DNA of 64,000 nucleotides from Celeribacter baekdonensis (GCF_003047105.1 NZ_CP028475.1:2542001-2606000), one strand, 5' to 3'; positions 36,069 to 46,066 are shown, numbered from the stretch's first letter. Notes: a model not told the origin generated them from the letters alone. Program-made: numbers and translations.

Positions 36069-37255
36069 CTGTTTTTCCAGTTTCGGCGATGGTCAAGAAC
36101 CGTAACTGCATAAAGAATGACGCCTGCAAAGGTGAGCACAGCACCGACATAGCCTGACGAGGGAAACCCATACCCTTTGGCAATAAAAATCGAAGCTGCA
36201 AAGGGCCCCAAGGCATTGGCAGCGTTAAAGGCCGCATGGTGCAACGAGGCGGCAAGCGACTGTGCGTCGCGCGCGACATCCATCAGCCGGGTCTGGAGCA
36301 AGATCGGATACCCGTTCGCGATGCCCATGACGAGCACCAGCACCGCCATCGCATAGACTTGATCAGCAACCAGCGGGTAGATCAGCAGCAACGCAATGTT
36401 GATGAACAAGGTTGTGAAGACCGAAAAATTGAGCGCTCGGTCCGCCGCCCATCCGGCCAACAGCGCACCAATTGTCATCCCTGTGCCCATCAAAGCGAGG
36501 TAAAGTGGAATGCTACCATCTGAAACATGGGTGACGTCGATCAGCGTCGACGCCAAATAGGTATAAAAGGCGAAAAAGCCACCAAACCCAATGGCTCCGC
36601 TCAAAAGTGTCAAAAGCACCTGACGATTTTTCAGCGCGTCCAACTCGCTCAAGGCGTTGGAGCCCGTGCCAATCTCAGTTTTCGGAGCAAAGATCAGGAT
36701 CATCAGGGCCGTGATCGCCGCCAAAACCCCAACCAGAGCAAAAGCCCAGCGCCAACCGATCGTTTGCCCCAGCACATTCGCAACCGGGACCCCCACGACC
36801 GTCGCGACGGTCAGCCCCAACATGAGCCGCGCCACTGCTTTGCCGCGATTTTTCGGACCTGCCAAAGACGCCGCCATAAGCGCCGCAACACCAAAGTAGG
36901 CACCATGCGGCACACCGCTGAGAAACCGCGCGATCAACATCATCGGATAATTGGCAGCCAAAGCAGACAGAATATGCGCCAGACAAAAGGCGACCATAAG
37001 CCCGATGAGCAAAAGCCGCCGTTCAATCCGTGCCGCCGCCACAGCGATCAAAGGCGCGCCGACAACCACGCCCAGAGCATAGGCCGAAATCAACCGACTT
37101 GCCGTGGCTTCTGTGATGTCCAACCCCTCTGCCAAAAACGGCAAAAGGCTCATCGAGGCAAATTCTGTCGTCCCGATCGCAAACCCGCCCATCGCGAGCG
37201 CAAAAATGACGATCCCCGGTCGCGTACCGGAAGGGGCGTAGGAGGCGATTGCCAT
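36062..37255 (-). CDS. MFS transporter (AraJ/YdhP-like)
   Basis: A 397-residue, 12-helix major facilitator. IVIFALAMGGFAIGTTEFASM is the start typical of the AraJ/sugar-efflux subgroup, and RFLSGVPHGAYFGVAALMA is the helix-4/5 motif of drug and metabolite exporters. ATG 37255 has AGGA nine bases upstream; the open frame reaches 37288 but that extension has no ribosome site. Substrate unknown. Confidence 0.87.
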   Translation of the reverse strand: MAIASYAPSGTRPGIVIFALAMGGFAIGTTEFASMSLLPFLAEGLDITEATASRLISAYALGVVVGAPLIAVAAARIERRLLLIGLMVAFCLAHILSALAANYPMMLIARFLSGVPHGAYFGVAALMAASLAGPKNRGKAVARLMLGLTVATVVGVPVANVLGQTIGWRWAFALVGVLAAITALMILIFAPKTEIGTGSNALSELDALKNRQVLLTLLSGAIGFGGFFAFYTYLASTLIDVTHVSDGSIPLYLALMGTGMTIGALLAGWAADRALNFSVFTTLFINIALLLIYPLVADQVYAMAVLVLVMGIANGYPILLQTRLMDVARDAQSLAASLHHAAFNAANALGPFAASIFIAKGYGFPSSGYVGAVLTFAGVILYAVTVLDHRRNWKNSH

Positions 37256-37373
37256 GGTATGAGATCCTGAACTGAGAGTGTGCGTCACACTTCCCCTATT
37301 CGGCCCTGTGGTTCAACAAGAAGGACGCAATGCTTTGCTCATAGCCGCTTTGCAATTCTGGTAAGGCAGCACT

Positions 37374-39302
37374 TTAGGCGCGTTTGCTCGACAGATCGGT
37401 CACACCAAGAGCGGACAAGACTTTGGCTTCAATGTCGGGCGTGTTGAGACCCGCCATGGCATACATCGCCTCAGGGCTTGCCTGATCAATGAACGTGTCC
37501 GGCAAAGTCATTGAGCGGAATTTGAGACCCCGATCAAACAGACCCTCATTGGCCAGAAAATCGGCCACGTGTGAGCCAAATCCACCGACAGCGCCCTCTT
37601 CAAGCGTGATCAGAGCTTCGTGGTTTGCAGCCAGATCGCGGATCAGATCATGGTCCAGCGGCTTGGCAAAGCGCGCGTCGGCCACAGTACAAGAGATGCC
37701 CTTAGCGGCGAGGTTTTCCGCCGCTTTTAGGCTGGATTCGAGACGTGTTCCAAACGACAAAAGCGCCACGCGTGTGCCCTCACGCACAACACGACCCTTG
37801 CCAATCTCAAGCGGCACACCGCGTTCGGGCATTTGAACCCCCACGCCTTCACCGCGCGGATAGCGGAACGCAATTGGCCCCGCATCATGGGCGGCAGCGG
37901 TGGCAACCATATGGACAAGCTCCGCCTCATCGGCGGCGGCCATCACCACCATGCCGGGCAGGTTGGCGAGAAACGCCACATCAAAAGAGCCCGCGTGCGT
38001 GGCCCCGTCAGCGCCCACAAGCCCTGCGCGATCAATGGCAAAGCGCACAGGCAGGCGTTGGATCGCAACATCATGGACGACCTGATCATAGCCACGCTGA
38101 AGGAAGGTCGAATACATCGTGCAAAATGGTTTCATCCCGCCCGCTGCAAGACCGGCGCAAAAGGTCACGCCATGCTGTTCGGCAATGCCCACGTCAAAAC
38201 AGCGGCTCGGGAAGCGTTCCGCAAAGAGGTTCAACCCCGTCCCATCCGGCATCGCCGCCGTGACGGCGACGATTTTGTCCTCAAACCCGGCCTCTTGGAT
38301 CAGCGCTTTGGCAAACACAGAGGTGTAGGACGGCGCATTGGATTTCGCCTTTTTCTGTTCGCCGGTGACCATGTCGAATTTGCCGGTGGCATGACCTTTG
38401 TCGGGCCGCCCCTCGGCCGGGGCATAACCTTTGCCTTTTTGAGTGATTGCATGGATCAAGATCGGTCCAGTGGCACGCGCTTTCACGGTCCGCAAGACAG
38501 AGAGGAGTTGATCCAAATCGTGGCCGTCAATCGGCCCGACATAAGAAAATCCCAGCTCTTCAAACAAGGTGCCACCGACAGTCATGCCCTTGAGCATTTC
38601 CTTGGCGCGTTTGGCCCCCTCTTGGAACGGATGCGGCAAAAGCGATACGGCCCCTTTGGCTGCGGCCTTGAGCTCTTGAAACGGTGCGCCCGCATAGAGA
38701 CGGGTCAGGTAGGACGACAGCGCGCCTGTCGGCGGTGCAATCGACATTTCATTGTCGTTGAGGATCACGATCAACCGTTTGCCCAAATGGCCCGCGTTGT
38801 TCATGGCCTCAAAAGCCATACCAGCGGACATCGAGCCATCTCCGATCACCGCAATCGCATCACCGATGCCATTCTCGGGCGCTCCGCCCAGATCCCGCGC
38901 CACGGCAAAGCCCAAAGCGGCAGAAATCGAGGTCGAGCTATGCGCCGCACCGAACGGGTCATAGGGGCTTTCCGAGCGCTTGGTGAAACCGGACAGGCCA
39001 CCTTCGGTCCGTAAAGTACGGATACGATCACGACGCCCGGTGAGGATTTTATGCGGGTAGCATTGGTGCGAGACATCCCAAATCAGGCGATCTTTTGGCG
39101 CATCAAATACCGCATGAAGCGCCACGGTCAACTCGACCACGCCCAGCCCAGCACCCAAATGCCCACCCGTCACGGAGACGGCGGAAATGGTCTCCTGCCG
39201 CAACTCATGCGCCAGACGCTTTAGCTCCGGATCTGAGAGGGCCTTGAGATCGGCCGGAACATGAACACGGTCTAGGGTCGGTGTGGCTGGACGGTCAGAC
39301 AT
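37374..39302 (-). CDS. dxs: 1-deoxy-D-xylulose-5-phosphate synthase
   Basis: A 642-residue thiamine-diphosphate enzyme for the first step of the MEP isoprenoid pathway (pyruvate + glyceraldehyde-3-phosphate). Signatures: [16 protein letters not shown], the ThDP motif [18 protein letters not shown], the second-domain [15 protein letters not shown] and the C-terminal [14 protein letters not shown]. It follows ispA by 14 bases on the same strand, so xseB-ispA-dxs form an operon. Confidence 0.97.
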   Translation of the reverse strand: MSDRPATPTLDRVHVPADLKALSDPELKRLAHELRQETISAVSVTGGHLGAGLGVVELTVALHAVFDAPKDRLIWDVSHQCYPHKILTGRRDRIRTLRTEGGLSGFTKRSESPYDPFGAAHSSTSISAALGFAVARDLGGAPENGIGDAIAVIGDGSMSAGMAFEAMNNAGHLGKRLIVILNDNEMSIAPPTGALSSYLTRLYAGAPFQELKAAAKGAVSLLPHPFQEGAKRAKEMLKGMTVGGTLFEELGFSYVGPIDGHDLDQLLSVLRTVKARATGPILIHAITQKGKGYAPAEGRPDKGHATGKFDMVTGEQKKAKSNAPSYTSVFAKALIQEAGFEDKIVAVTAAMPDGTGLNLFAERFPSRCFDVGIAEQHGVTFCAGLAAGGMKPFCTMYSTFLQRGYDQVVHDVAIQRLPVRFAIDRAGLVGADGATHAGSFDVAFLANLPGMVVMAAADEAELVHMVATAAAHDAGPIAFRYPRGEGVGVQMPERGVPLEIGKGRVVREGTRVALLSFGTRLESSLKAAENLAAKGISCTVADARFAKPLDHDLIRDLAANHEALITLEEGAVGGFGSHVADFLANEGLFDRGLKFRSMTLPDTFIDQASPEAMYAMAGLNTPDIEAKVLSALGVTDLSSKRA

Positions 39303-39316
39303 AGCGTCTCGCTTTC

Positions 39317-40182
39317 TCAGGTTTCCCGCGAAATAACGAAGCGGGCAAGGTCTCGCAAGGGTTCGGCGCGGCTTCCATAGGGGCTCAATGCCGCACAGGC
39401 TTGCTCCACAAGGCGTTCGGCACGGGCTTTGGCCTCCTCAAGACCAAGCAGCGACACGAATGTGGCTTTGCCAGCCTCGGCATCTTTGCCCACGGCTTTG
39501 CCGGTTTTGGCAACATCGCCCTCTATATCTAGGATGTCATCATGGATTTGAAAGGCAAGTCCCAGCGCCGATGCATAGGCACGCAGTGGCGTAGGATCGG
39601 CCCCCCAAGGATGGCCCCGGCGCAAGCGGACCACTCAATCAGCGCACCGGTTTTATGCCCCTGAAGCTCGGTGATCTGCGCCAGATCAAGCGGTGTCTCT
39701 GAGGTCTCAGCCGCGATATCTTGGGCTTGGCCCAAAACCATGCCTTGAGCCCCGGATGATTTGGCCAAAGAGGCGATCAATTCGACCCGAACTTGGCTCG
39801 AAACGGCCATTTCAGGCCGAGTCAACAACTCGAACGCAAGAGTCTGAAGCGCATCGCCAACCAGCACAGCCGTCGCCTCGTCCCATCGTTTATGCACCGT
39901 TGGCTGACCCCGGCGCAGGTCGTCGTCGTCCATACACGGCAGGTCATCATGCACAAGACTATAGGCATGCAGCGCCTCAATCGCGGCGGCGGCCCAAACG
40001 GAGTGTTCAGCCGATACCCCATGAAGGGTCGCGCCCTCCATAACCAAAAACGCCCGCAACCGCTTGCCACCGTTTAAGGCATAGCGCATCCCCTCCTCGA
40101 CCGGCATGGACCCAAGCGGGGCCAAAGCCGTCTCAAGACAGGCCGCAACAGCCGCTTTGCAGCGTGCGAGATCGTCTTGCAT
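39317..40182 (-). pseudogene. ispA: Farnesyl (geranyl) diphosphate synthase, split by one-base frameshift
   Basis: The enzyme condenses C5 units to farnesyl diphosphate for ubiquinone and undecaprenyl carrier. Part one (from ATG 40182) has the first aspartate motif DDLPCMDDDDLRRG and runs to WSACAGAILGG. There it meets a run of six G (C on the plus strand, 39601-39606) and loses frame. Part two resumes one base off with ADPTPLRAYASALGLAF and the second aspartate motif DDILDIEGD. Adding one G gives a continuous 288-residue protein of normal size. Because the gene is expected to be essential, a missing base in the sequence is more likely than a true null. Start overlaps the xseB stop. Confidence 0.9.
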
Positions 40183-40424
40183 CAGAGGCCTTCGACTTTC
40201 GTGGTGCCAGCGGCGGTGCCATCAGGACCAACAGTGATCTTTTCGACCTTTTCCTCGGCTTCTTTCAGCTTGGTCTCGCAATGCGCTTTCAAAGCAGCAC
40301 CGCGCTCATAGAGTTTGATGCTGTCTTCCAACGCAACATCACCATGTTCCAGCTTGCCGACAACCTGATCAAGTTCGGCCATAGCGGATTCAAAGGACAT
40401 CTCGGATACTGGCGTTTCACTCAT
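40182..40424 (-). CDS. xseB: Exodeoxyribonuclease VII small subunit
   Basis: An 80-residue protein that pairs with XseA to degrade single-stranded DNA. The core SFESAMAELDQVVGKLEHGD, then LEDSIKLYERGAAL, is diagnostic. ATG 40424 has GGGAG upstream; the longer frame to 40475 is not conserved. Its TGA overlaps the ispA ATG (TGATG). The xseB-ispA-dxs order is standard. Confidence 0.95.
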   Translation of the reverse strand: MSETPVSEMSFESAMAELDQVVGKLEHGDVALEDSIKLYERGAALKAHCETKLKEAEEKVEKITVGPDGTAAGTTKVEGL

Positions 40425-40503
40425 TTGATGTGCTCCCGATTGCTTTGTGACCTGCATATAGGGAAACCGCCCCAATTGACCAGTTCCCGTTTGGCTTTTG
40501 GCC

Positions 40504-41202
40504 TTATTCCGGGGTCAGCATATAGCCCGATCCGCGCACAGTTTGAAGGTAACGCGGTTGGCGTGGATCATCCTCGATCTTGCGTCTCAGGCGGGTGATT
40601 TGCACATCAACGGCGCGCTCTTGCGCTTGCCCACCATCGCGCCCAAGCCGTTCAACCAAATCATTGCGCGTTACGGGTTCTGCGGGGGCCGCGGCAAAAA
40701 TCCGCATGAGTTGAGATTCGGTCGCGGTCAAACGCACGATCTGATCCCCTTCCCAAAGCTCCCCGCGCTCCACATCATAGCGAAACCGGCCCAAATGAAT
40801 ATATTTCGGCGCTGTTTCAATCTCTTCGATCTGAGGCATCCGACGCAGAACCGCATTGATCCGCAACAGCAGTTCTTTCGGCTCAAATGGCTTTGGCAAA
40901 TAATCATCCGCCCCCGCCTCAAGCCCGGCAATGCGGTCTTCGGTTTCACCTTTTGCGGTCAAAAGCATGATCGGCGTGGCGATTTTACTGCGCAGATCGC
41001 GGGTCAGACTGATCCCGTCTTCGCCGGGCATCATCACATCCAAAACGATCAAATCGAATTCAAGCCCCGCAAGCAATCGCCGCGCATGAGCAGCATCGCG
41101 CGCGGCGGTCACGCAAAAGCCATGACGGATCAGAAACTTTTGCAAAAGCCCCCGGATCCGTTCATCGTCGTCCACGATCAAAAGGTGAATTTCACCACTC
41201 AC
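40504..41202 (-). CDS. petR: OmpR-family response regulator PetR
   Basis: A 232-residue two-domain regulator. The receiver has acidic DDD near residue 10, the phosphoacceptor in LDVMMPGEDG, Thr/Lys at LLTAKGE and LPKPFEPKELL. The winged-helix DNA-binding domain ends VDVQITRLRRKIEDDPRQPR with YLQTVRGSGYML. Sequence and the adjacent MarR gene match Rhodobacter capsulatus PetR, which is needed there for cytochrome bc1 expression. Its start overlaps the petP end by four bases. No sensor kinase gene is nearby. Confidence 0.88.
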   Translation of the reverse strand: MSGEIHLLIVDDDERIRGLLQKFLIRHGFCVTAARDAAHARRLLAGLEFDLIVLDVMMPGEDGISLTRDLRSKIATPIMLLTAKGETEDRIAGLEAGADDYLPKPFEPKELLLRINAVLRRMPQIEEIETAPKYIHLGRFRYDVERGELWEGDQIVRLTATESQLMRIFAAAPAEPVTRNDLVERLGRDGGQAQERAVDVQITRLRRKIEDDPRQPRYLQTVRGSGYMLTPE

Positions 41203-41717
41203 CCTTTGTCCTCCTTCGTTGCCATGGCATTAAAATATGCGGCCTGATCTGGGTCCATCATTGCCTCAAGTACGCGCCTAAAGCCAGCAACGGCTTCGTG
41301 TCCCGCCTCGCGGTAGGCCACGCGCATCCGGGCGCGCTGCGCTTCTGACAGCTCCGCCTCCAACGCCTTGCCGCTGTCCGACAGGTAGAGATGACGTTCA
41401 CGTTTATCCTGAACCCCCACCCGGCTTTCGACCAAACCGTCCTCAATCAACGCCCGCAGAACACGGTTCAAAGATTGTTTGGTCACCCCAAGAATGCCAA
41501 GCAAGTTGTTCACATTGGTCCCTGGCGCGCGGCTGATAAAATGGATCGCCCGATGATGGGCACGACCATAGCCGTATTTCTCCAAAATGCGATCCGGGTC
41601 GGCGGTAAAGCCACGATAGGCAAAGAACATGGCTTCGATCCCTTTTCGAAGCTGCTCATCTGTCAGAAACAAAAGGGCTTGTCCGCCCTTTGTCCCGCCT
41701 GCTTTGCCGTCCGCCAT
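41199..41717 (-). CDS. petP: MarR-family regulator PetP
   Basis: A 172-residue winged-helix protein. RAHHRAIHFISRAPGTNVNN, then LGVTKQSLNRVLRALIEDGL, is the recognition region and RVGVQDKRERHLYLSDSGKA is the wing. In Rhodobacter the petP-petR pair lies directly before petABC; here it is about 14 kb away. Start ATG 41717. It overlaps petR, so the two are translated together. Confidence 0.87.
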   Translation of the reverse strand: MADGKAGGTKGGQALLFLTDEQLRKGIEAMFFAYRGFTADPDRILEKYGYGRAHHRAIHFISRAPGTNVNNLLGILGVTKQSLNRVLRALIEDGLVESRVGVQDKRERHLYLSDSGKALEAELSEAQRARMRVAYREAGHEAVAGFRRVLEAMMDPDQAAYFNAMATKEDKG

Positions 41718-41749
41718 GTCATGTCCCGTTCAAAAATTGCGTATTTTGA

Positions 41750-41776
41750 AGTCACTTTAAGTCAGTGTTGTTGACA
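41750..41776. promoter_or_regulatory. Candidate PetP operator repeats
   Basis: In the petP-ilvE divergent region AAGTCA occurs twice in direct orientation 11 bases apart, and GTCA pairs with TGAC across GTCAGTGTTGTTGAC. MarR proteins usually bind their own promoter at such short repeats. Whether this is one is inference. Confidence 0.3.
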
Positions 41777-41818
41777 TTCCAAGTTTGAATTGATAGCGAA
41801 ACCGGGATTTCGCGCAAC

Positions 41819-41847
41819 AATAAGTCCTCAAAGAGACCTTATTGCGC
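41819..41847 (+). other. Hairpin in ilvE leader
   Basis: AATAAG pairs with CTTATT, extended by GCGC on both sides across a small bulge, about 45 bases before the ilvE start. No T-run follows it. It may be a leader structure or a protein site. Confidence 0.35.
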
Positions 41848-41889
41848 AACTATCGTGAACTCAAGCGGCGGATAAAAGGGAGGCACCTC

Positions 41890-42759
41890 ATGGCAGGAAG
41901 CTACGAAGACCGGGACGGCAAAATCTGGATGGACGGTGGACTGGTCGATTGGCGAGATGCCAAGGTCCATATTCTGACCCATGCGATGCATTATGCCTCT
42001 TCGGTGTTTGAAGGTGAGCGCTGCTACAATGGCAAGATCTTCAAATCCGTCGAACATTCCGAGCGCCTTCTGCGCTCCGGCGCTTTGCTTGATATGCCGA
42101 TCCCCTACACGGTCGCAGAGATCGAAGCGGCGAAATACGCCGTTCTTGAGGCCAATGGCTGGGACGACGCCTATGTTCGGGTGATCGCATGGCGTGGTGC
42201 GGGTGAGGACATGGGCGTGGCGTCGAACAAGAACCCCGTGCGCATGGCTGTCGCCGCGTGGGAATGGGGCGCGTATTATGGGGATGCGAAAATGAAGGGC
42301 GCTAAGCTCGACATCGCGAAATGGAAACGCCCCTCGCCAGAAACCATCCCGACCGCCGCGAAAGCCGCTGGCCTCTATATGATCTGCACCATGTCCAAAC
42401 ATGCCGCCGAAGCCAAAGGCTGTTCTGACGCGCTGTTTATGGATTATCGCGGCTATGTGGCCGAAGCGACAGGCGCAAACATCTTTTTCGTCAAAAACGG
42501 CGAAGTCCACACGCCGATCCCTGACGCGATCCTCAATGGCATCACCCGTCAGACCGTGATCGAGATGCTCAAACAAAAAGGCATCACCGTGCATGAGCGT
42601 CGCATCCTACCCGAAGAGCTCGACGGGTTCGAACAATGCTGGCTGACCGGAACCGCAGCGGAGGTCACGCCTGTCGGTCAAATCGGGGACTACACATTCG
42701 AAGTAGGCGCTTTGACGCGCGACATCGCGGAAAGCTACGAAATGCTGGTGCGCAGCTAA
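41890..42759 (+). CDS. ilvE: Branched-chain amino acid aminotransferase
   Basis: A 289-residue class IV pyridoxal-phosphate aminotransferase making valine, leucine and isoleucine. HAMHYASSVFEGERCY, AYVRVIAWRG and the PLP region with ATGANIFFVKNGEVHTP and ITRQTVIEMLKQKG are the family motifs; the catalytic Lys is expected near residue 150. ATG 41890 is preceded by GGGAGG. Divergent from petP. Works downstream of IlvD. Confidence 0.93.
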   Translation: MAGSYEDRDGKIWMDGGLVDWRDAKVHILTHAMHYASSVFEGERCYNGKIFKSVEHSERLLRSGALLDMPIPYTVAEIEAAKYAVLEANGWDDAYVRVIAWRGAGEDMGVASNKNPVRMAVAAWEWGAYYGDAKMKGAKLDIAKWKRPSPETIPTAAKAAGLYMICTMSKHAAEAKGCSDALFMDYRGYVAEATGANIFFVKNGEVHTPIPDAILNGITRQTVIEMLKQKGITVHERRILPEELDGFEQCWLTGTAAEVTPVGQIGDYTFEVGALTRDIAESYEMLVRS

Positions 42760-42785
42760 ACTTAACCAAGAAATAAGGCCTTTCT

Positions 42786-42811
42786 GCCAATCTGTTTCTG
42801 AACGGATTGGC
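42786..42811 (+). other. Hairpin between ilvE and the next gene
   Basis: GCCAATC and GATTGGC form a 7-bp stem with a 12-base loop, just before the GGGAGG site of the gene at 42823. It could end ilvE transcripts or limit translation of the next gene. Confidence 0.4.
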
Positions 42812-42822
42812 GGGAGGCGCTT

Positions 42823-43320
42823 GTGCCCAAAAAAGACACCATTGTTATTCTTCTGATCACGGTGTTCATCGTGACCCCGGCTATTCTTGCGCTTGGGGCT
42901 TATTTCGTCACGAAAAACCCCTCATTGCGCCCTCTTGGCATCACCGTTGAGCGCCTGACAGAGGCGGGTCAAATTGAAAACAAAAGCCTGATCGTCGCAG
43001 TGATCGACATCGGGACAGAGACAAAAGACCCGACAAGCAAACAGACCTACAAGCAAGCGATCGAAACAGCGTTTGATCGGCTAGAAACCGAGGCGAGTGT
43101 CAAATTTCGCTCTATACCGGGCAGCTCTCAAACAACGATCACTTATATTGTTGGCGAAAGTCGAATTGGACCTTTTCCTGTCTCACGCGCAGCCGAGGGC
43201 ATTCTGGCCGCGGCTCAGGCAGAACGCATGATCGTGACTCAGCGGCGTGCTGTGGCAAAAGAGCAGGAGCGCAGAGAAAGCCTGTCCAAAAGTGCATTCT
43301 GGCAAAAAGTATTTGATTAA
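42823..43320 (+). CDS. Conserved hypothetical membrane-anchored protein
   Basis: A 165-residue protein I do not recognise with a named family. One N-terminal membrane helix (IVILLITVFIVTPAILALGAY) is followed by a periplasmic-looking domain of mixed alpha/beta sequence (SLIVAVIDIGTETKDPTSKQ, TITYIVGESRIGPFPVSRAA) and a charged C-terminal helix. The start is GTG at 42823 with GGGAGG upstream. It follows ilvE by about 60 bases on the same strand, and its end overlaps the convergent DMT gene by four bases. Confidence 0.75.
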   Translation: MPKKDTIVILLITVFIVTPAILALGAYFVTKNPSLRPLGITVERLTEAGQIENKSLIVAVIDIGTETKDPTSKQTYKQAIETAFDRLETEASVKFRSIPGSSQTTITYIVGESRIGPFPVSRAAEGILAAAQAERMIVTQRRAVAKEQERRESLSKSAFWQKVFD

Positions 43321-44234
43321 ATTGAATCGGTTTTGCGCCGCCGTTCCGCACTCAATCCAAGAGCGCGCTCTCGCAAAATGATCGCAATTCCCGCAGCAAT
43401 CACGATACTCGCGCCAATCAGCATCGGCAGTGTCGGCACCTCGCCAAAAACGGTATAGCCGATGATCAAGGCAAACAACATTGACGCATAATCAAACGGC
43501 GCAAGAAGCGATGCATCCGCATAGCGGTAACACGATGTCAGGCACACCTGCGCGATGCCGCCAATCAGACCGCCGAAAATGAGAAATGTTGCGACGATTG
43601 GGCTCGGCATCACCCAATCTGAGAAAGGAATGGTCAAAAGCCCCGCGAGAGTACAGGACGTAGAGAACCAAAAGACAATTGACGTCGTCGATTCACTGCG
43701 CACCATGTTGCGCACATGCAGTTGTACAATCGCGGCCAAACAGGCGCCACCAAGGGCAACCATCGCTCCCAATTGTTCAAGCGGATCGGGTGCGCCCTGC
43801 AACACAGTGATGCGCGGCAAAAGCACGACAATCACCCCGACAAGTCCGGCCAACACCGCAGAAAACCGAAACAGCCGGACATTTTCACCCGCAAACATCG
43901 CAGCAAAGATCACCAAAAGCAGTGGCGAGGCGTAACCGATGGCCGTCGCCTCCGGCAGCGGCAACAAAGCCAAGGCATAGAAATTCAAAAACATTGCGCT
44001 TGCGCCGATCATCCCACGCCAAACATGCCCCATCGGAGATTTAACCCGAAGTCCCGCAGTGAATTCATGCCGTCGCGCAAGCCAGATAAAAATAATCGGC
44101 AAGGCAAAGAACGATCGGAAAAACACCGCCTCGCCCGGCGGCACCTCATCGCTCGCAGCTTTGATCAGTGCAGCCATAATGACAAAGCAAAATACCGAAG
44201 CGAGTTTGAGGGCAATGCCTCGAAAGGGGGTCAT
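43317..44234 (-). CDS. EamA/DMT-family transporter (second copy)
   Basis: A 305-residue membrane protein with ten predicted helices in two EamA repeats. PPGEAVFFRSFFALPIIFIW and GMIGASAMFLNFYALALLPL mark the first; FGGLIGGIAQVCLTSCYRYA marks the second. It is a different branch from the EamA protein at 32213 and resembles the RhaT/RarD-like metabolite exporters. Substrate unknown. Confidence 0.87.
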   Translation of the reverse strand: MTPFRGIALKLASVFCFVIMAALIKAASDEVPPGEAVFFRSFFALPIIFIWLARRHEFTAGLRVKSPMGHVWRGMIGASAMFLNFYALALLPLPEATAIGYASPLLLVIFAAMFAGENVRLFRFSAVLAGLVGVIVVLLPRITVLQGAPDPLEQLGAMVALGGACLAAIVQLHVRNMVRSESTTSIVFWFSTSCTLAGLLTIPFSDWVMPSPIVATFLIFGGLIGGIAQVCLTSCYRYADASLLAPFDYASMLFALIIGYTVFGEVPTLPMLIGASIVIAAGIAIILRERALGLSAERRRKTDSI

Positions 44235-44279
44235 AAAAGGGATTCCGCGCGCTGATCAGACCACTAAACAGTTTCACGC

Positions 44280-45314
44280 TCAGCCAAGCCGCGCAACGGC
44301 CCATCGCGCTGCGTCGCGCACGGTGGCATCGGCATCTTCGCACAACGCTCGCGCGATGGGTTCAAGATCGGTCACACCCGAATTGCCAATCGCATAAAGC
44401 ACGTTGCGAACAAAGCGGTCGCGTCCAACCCGCTTGATCGGAGAGCCCGAAAACTTTGCACGGAACGCTGCATCGTCCAGCATCGCCAGATCACGTAAAG
44501 GCGGTGAAATGAGATCATCCCGAGCCGCATAACGCAGCTCCTTCGCTGTGACCGCGAACTTATTCCACGGACAGGCCGCGAGACAATCGTCACAGCCATA
44601 AATTCGATTGCCCATCTTTTCGCGTAGTTCAAGGTCTACCGGCCCATGATGTTCGATCGTCAGATACGAAATGCACCGTCGCGCATCGAGTTGAAACGGC
44701 GCCGGAAAGGCCTGAGTCGGACAGGCATCCAAACAGGACCGACAAGACCCACAATGGTCTTTTTCTGCTGGATCAGGGTCGAAACTATGAGTTGTAAAGA
44801 TCGCCCCAAGAAAGAACCAACTGCCCAAATCGCGCGCCAAAAGATTGGTGTGTTTGCCTTGCCAGCCCAGCCCTGCCTGAGCGGCAAGAGGCTTTTCCAT
44901 CACCGGAGCGGTGTCGACAAACACCTTGATCTCCGTCCCCTCGCCCGCCTGCTCTATCAGCCACCGACCCAGTCGTTTGAGCCGCTTTTTGACCATGTCG
45001 TGATAATCGCGATTGCGGGCATAGACGGATATTGCGCCGGATTCGGGTCTGTTTACTGCCTTCATCGGGTCATCGTCAGGGGTGTAAACCTCGGCCAGCA
45101 TGATCACCGATTTTGCCTCAGGCCAAAGGGCCGCCGGATCACCCCGCCACGCCATGCGCTCTTCCATCCACCCCATTTGACCGTGATGCCCCGCGTCCAC
45201 AAAGGCTTTCAGCCGCTCCATGGCGCCGGGCAAATCAGGCCGGGCAAAACCCACCTTAGAAAACCCCTCCTCCAAGGCACGCGCGCGTACTGTTTCTTTG
45301 TCTAATCCAGCCAC
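44280..45314 (-). CDS. queG: Epoxyqueuosine reductase
   Basis: A 344-residue cobalamin and iron-sulfur enzyme for the last step of queuosine synthesis in tRNA. The cluster ligands are [16 protein letters not shown] and [28 protein letters not shown] is the conserved substrate/cofactor region, and a HEAT-like tail (residues ~285-344) follows. Length is slightly below that of E. coli QueG. Lies 39 bases downstream of the GST gene on the same strand. Confidence 0.95.
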   Translation of the reverse strand: MAGLDKETVRARALEEGFSKVGFARPDLPGAMERLKAFVDAGHHGQMGWMEERMAWRGDPAALWPEAKSVIMLAEVYTPDDDPMKAVNRPESGAISVYARNRDYHDMVKKRLKRLGRWLIEQAGEGTEIKVFVDTAPVMEKPLAAQAGLGWQGKHTNLLARDLGSWFFLGAIFTTHSFDPDPAEKDHCGSCRSCLDACPTQAFPAPFQLDARRCISYLTIEHHGPVDLELREKMGNRIYGCDDCLAACPWNKFAVTAKELRYAARDDLISPPLRDLAMLDDAAFRAKFSGSPIKRVGRDRFVRNVLYAIGNSGVTDLEPIARALCEDADATVRDAARWAVARLG

Positions 45315-45353
45315 ATTGCGCCCCTTTAGGGTCAGTTTTCCTTAGATCCGACC

Positions 45354-46019
45354 TTAGAAATCAAGGTCAGCATAATGGGACGGCGGCGGGAAACCGGGAA
45401 CTTGGTCCGCCAAAAGCGACCGAAACGCGGGGCGCGATTTGATCTTTGCGTACCAATCCTTGACCACTTCATGCCGATTCCAATCAACGTCGGAAATATA
45501 GTCCAACGATGACAGATGCGCGGCCGCAGCAAAGTCGGCAAGCGTCATCGCATCACCGGCTAGCCAACGCCGACGCTCCAACAACCACGCCATGTAGTCC
45601 AAATGGTATTTAACCGCTTTCGCCCCGGATTTCACATTGGCGGACACCGGATAGCCGCCCTTCATCAACTTGCGATTGACCCGTTCGTACAAAAGATTTG
45701 CTGTCACCTCACTGTGAAACTTATCGTCGAACCATGCCACCAACCGCCGCACTTCGTAGCGACCATCGAGGTCTTTGGGCATCAAAGGCGGCGTTGGATA
45801 GCGCTCCTCTAAATATTCGCAAATCGGTGTGCTCTCTGCGAGGTGCATATCGTCGATCCGCAACACTGGAACCTTGCCAGCGGGATTGCGGCGCATGAAA
45901 TCGGGGTCGCGTTCCCAATAGCGTTCTTCGACCAGCTCCACCTCAAGCCTTTTCTCCGCCAAGCAGAGACGCACCTTGCGGCAAAACGGGGAAAGGGGGA
46001 CGTGAAAAAGTCGGATCAT
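45354..46019 (-). CDS. Glutathione S-transferase family protein
   Basis: A 221-residue protein. The N-terminal thioredoxin fold reads FHVPLSPFCRKVRLCLAEKR with a Cys at the N-cap, then GKVPVLRIDDMHLAESTPIC (cis-Pro and glutathione-contact segment). The C-terminal helical domain contains LAGDAMTLADFAAAAHLS. Substrate unknown. No strong ribosome site is visible before ATG 46019. Confidence 0.85.
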   Translation of the reverse strand: MIRLFHVPLSPFCRKVRLCLAEKRLEVELVEERYWERDPDFMRRNPAGKVPVLRIDDMHLAESTPICEYLEERYPTPPLMPKDLDGRYEVRRLVAWFDDKFHSEVTANLLYERVNRKLMKGGYPVSANVKSGAKAVKYHLDYMAWLLERRRWLAGDAMTLADFAAAAHLSSLDYISDVDWNRHEVVKDWYAKIKSRPAFRSLLADQVPGFPPPSHYADLDF

Positions 46020-46066
46020 GTTCGCTACTCTTGTTTTCTTCTACTTGCCGCGATTGTGCCGTCAGT

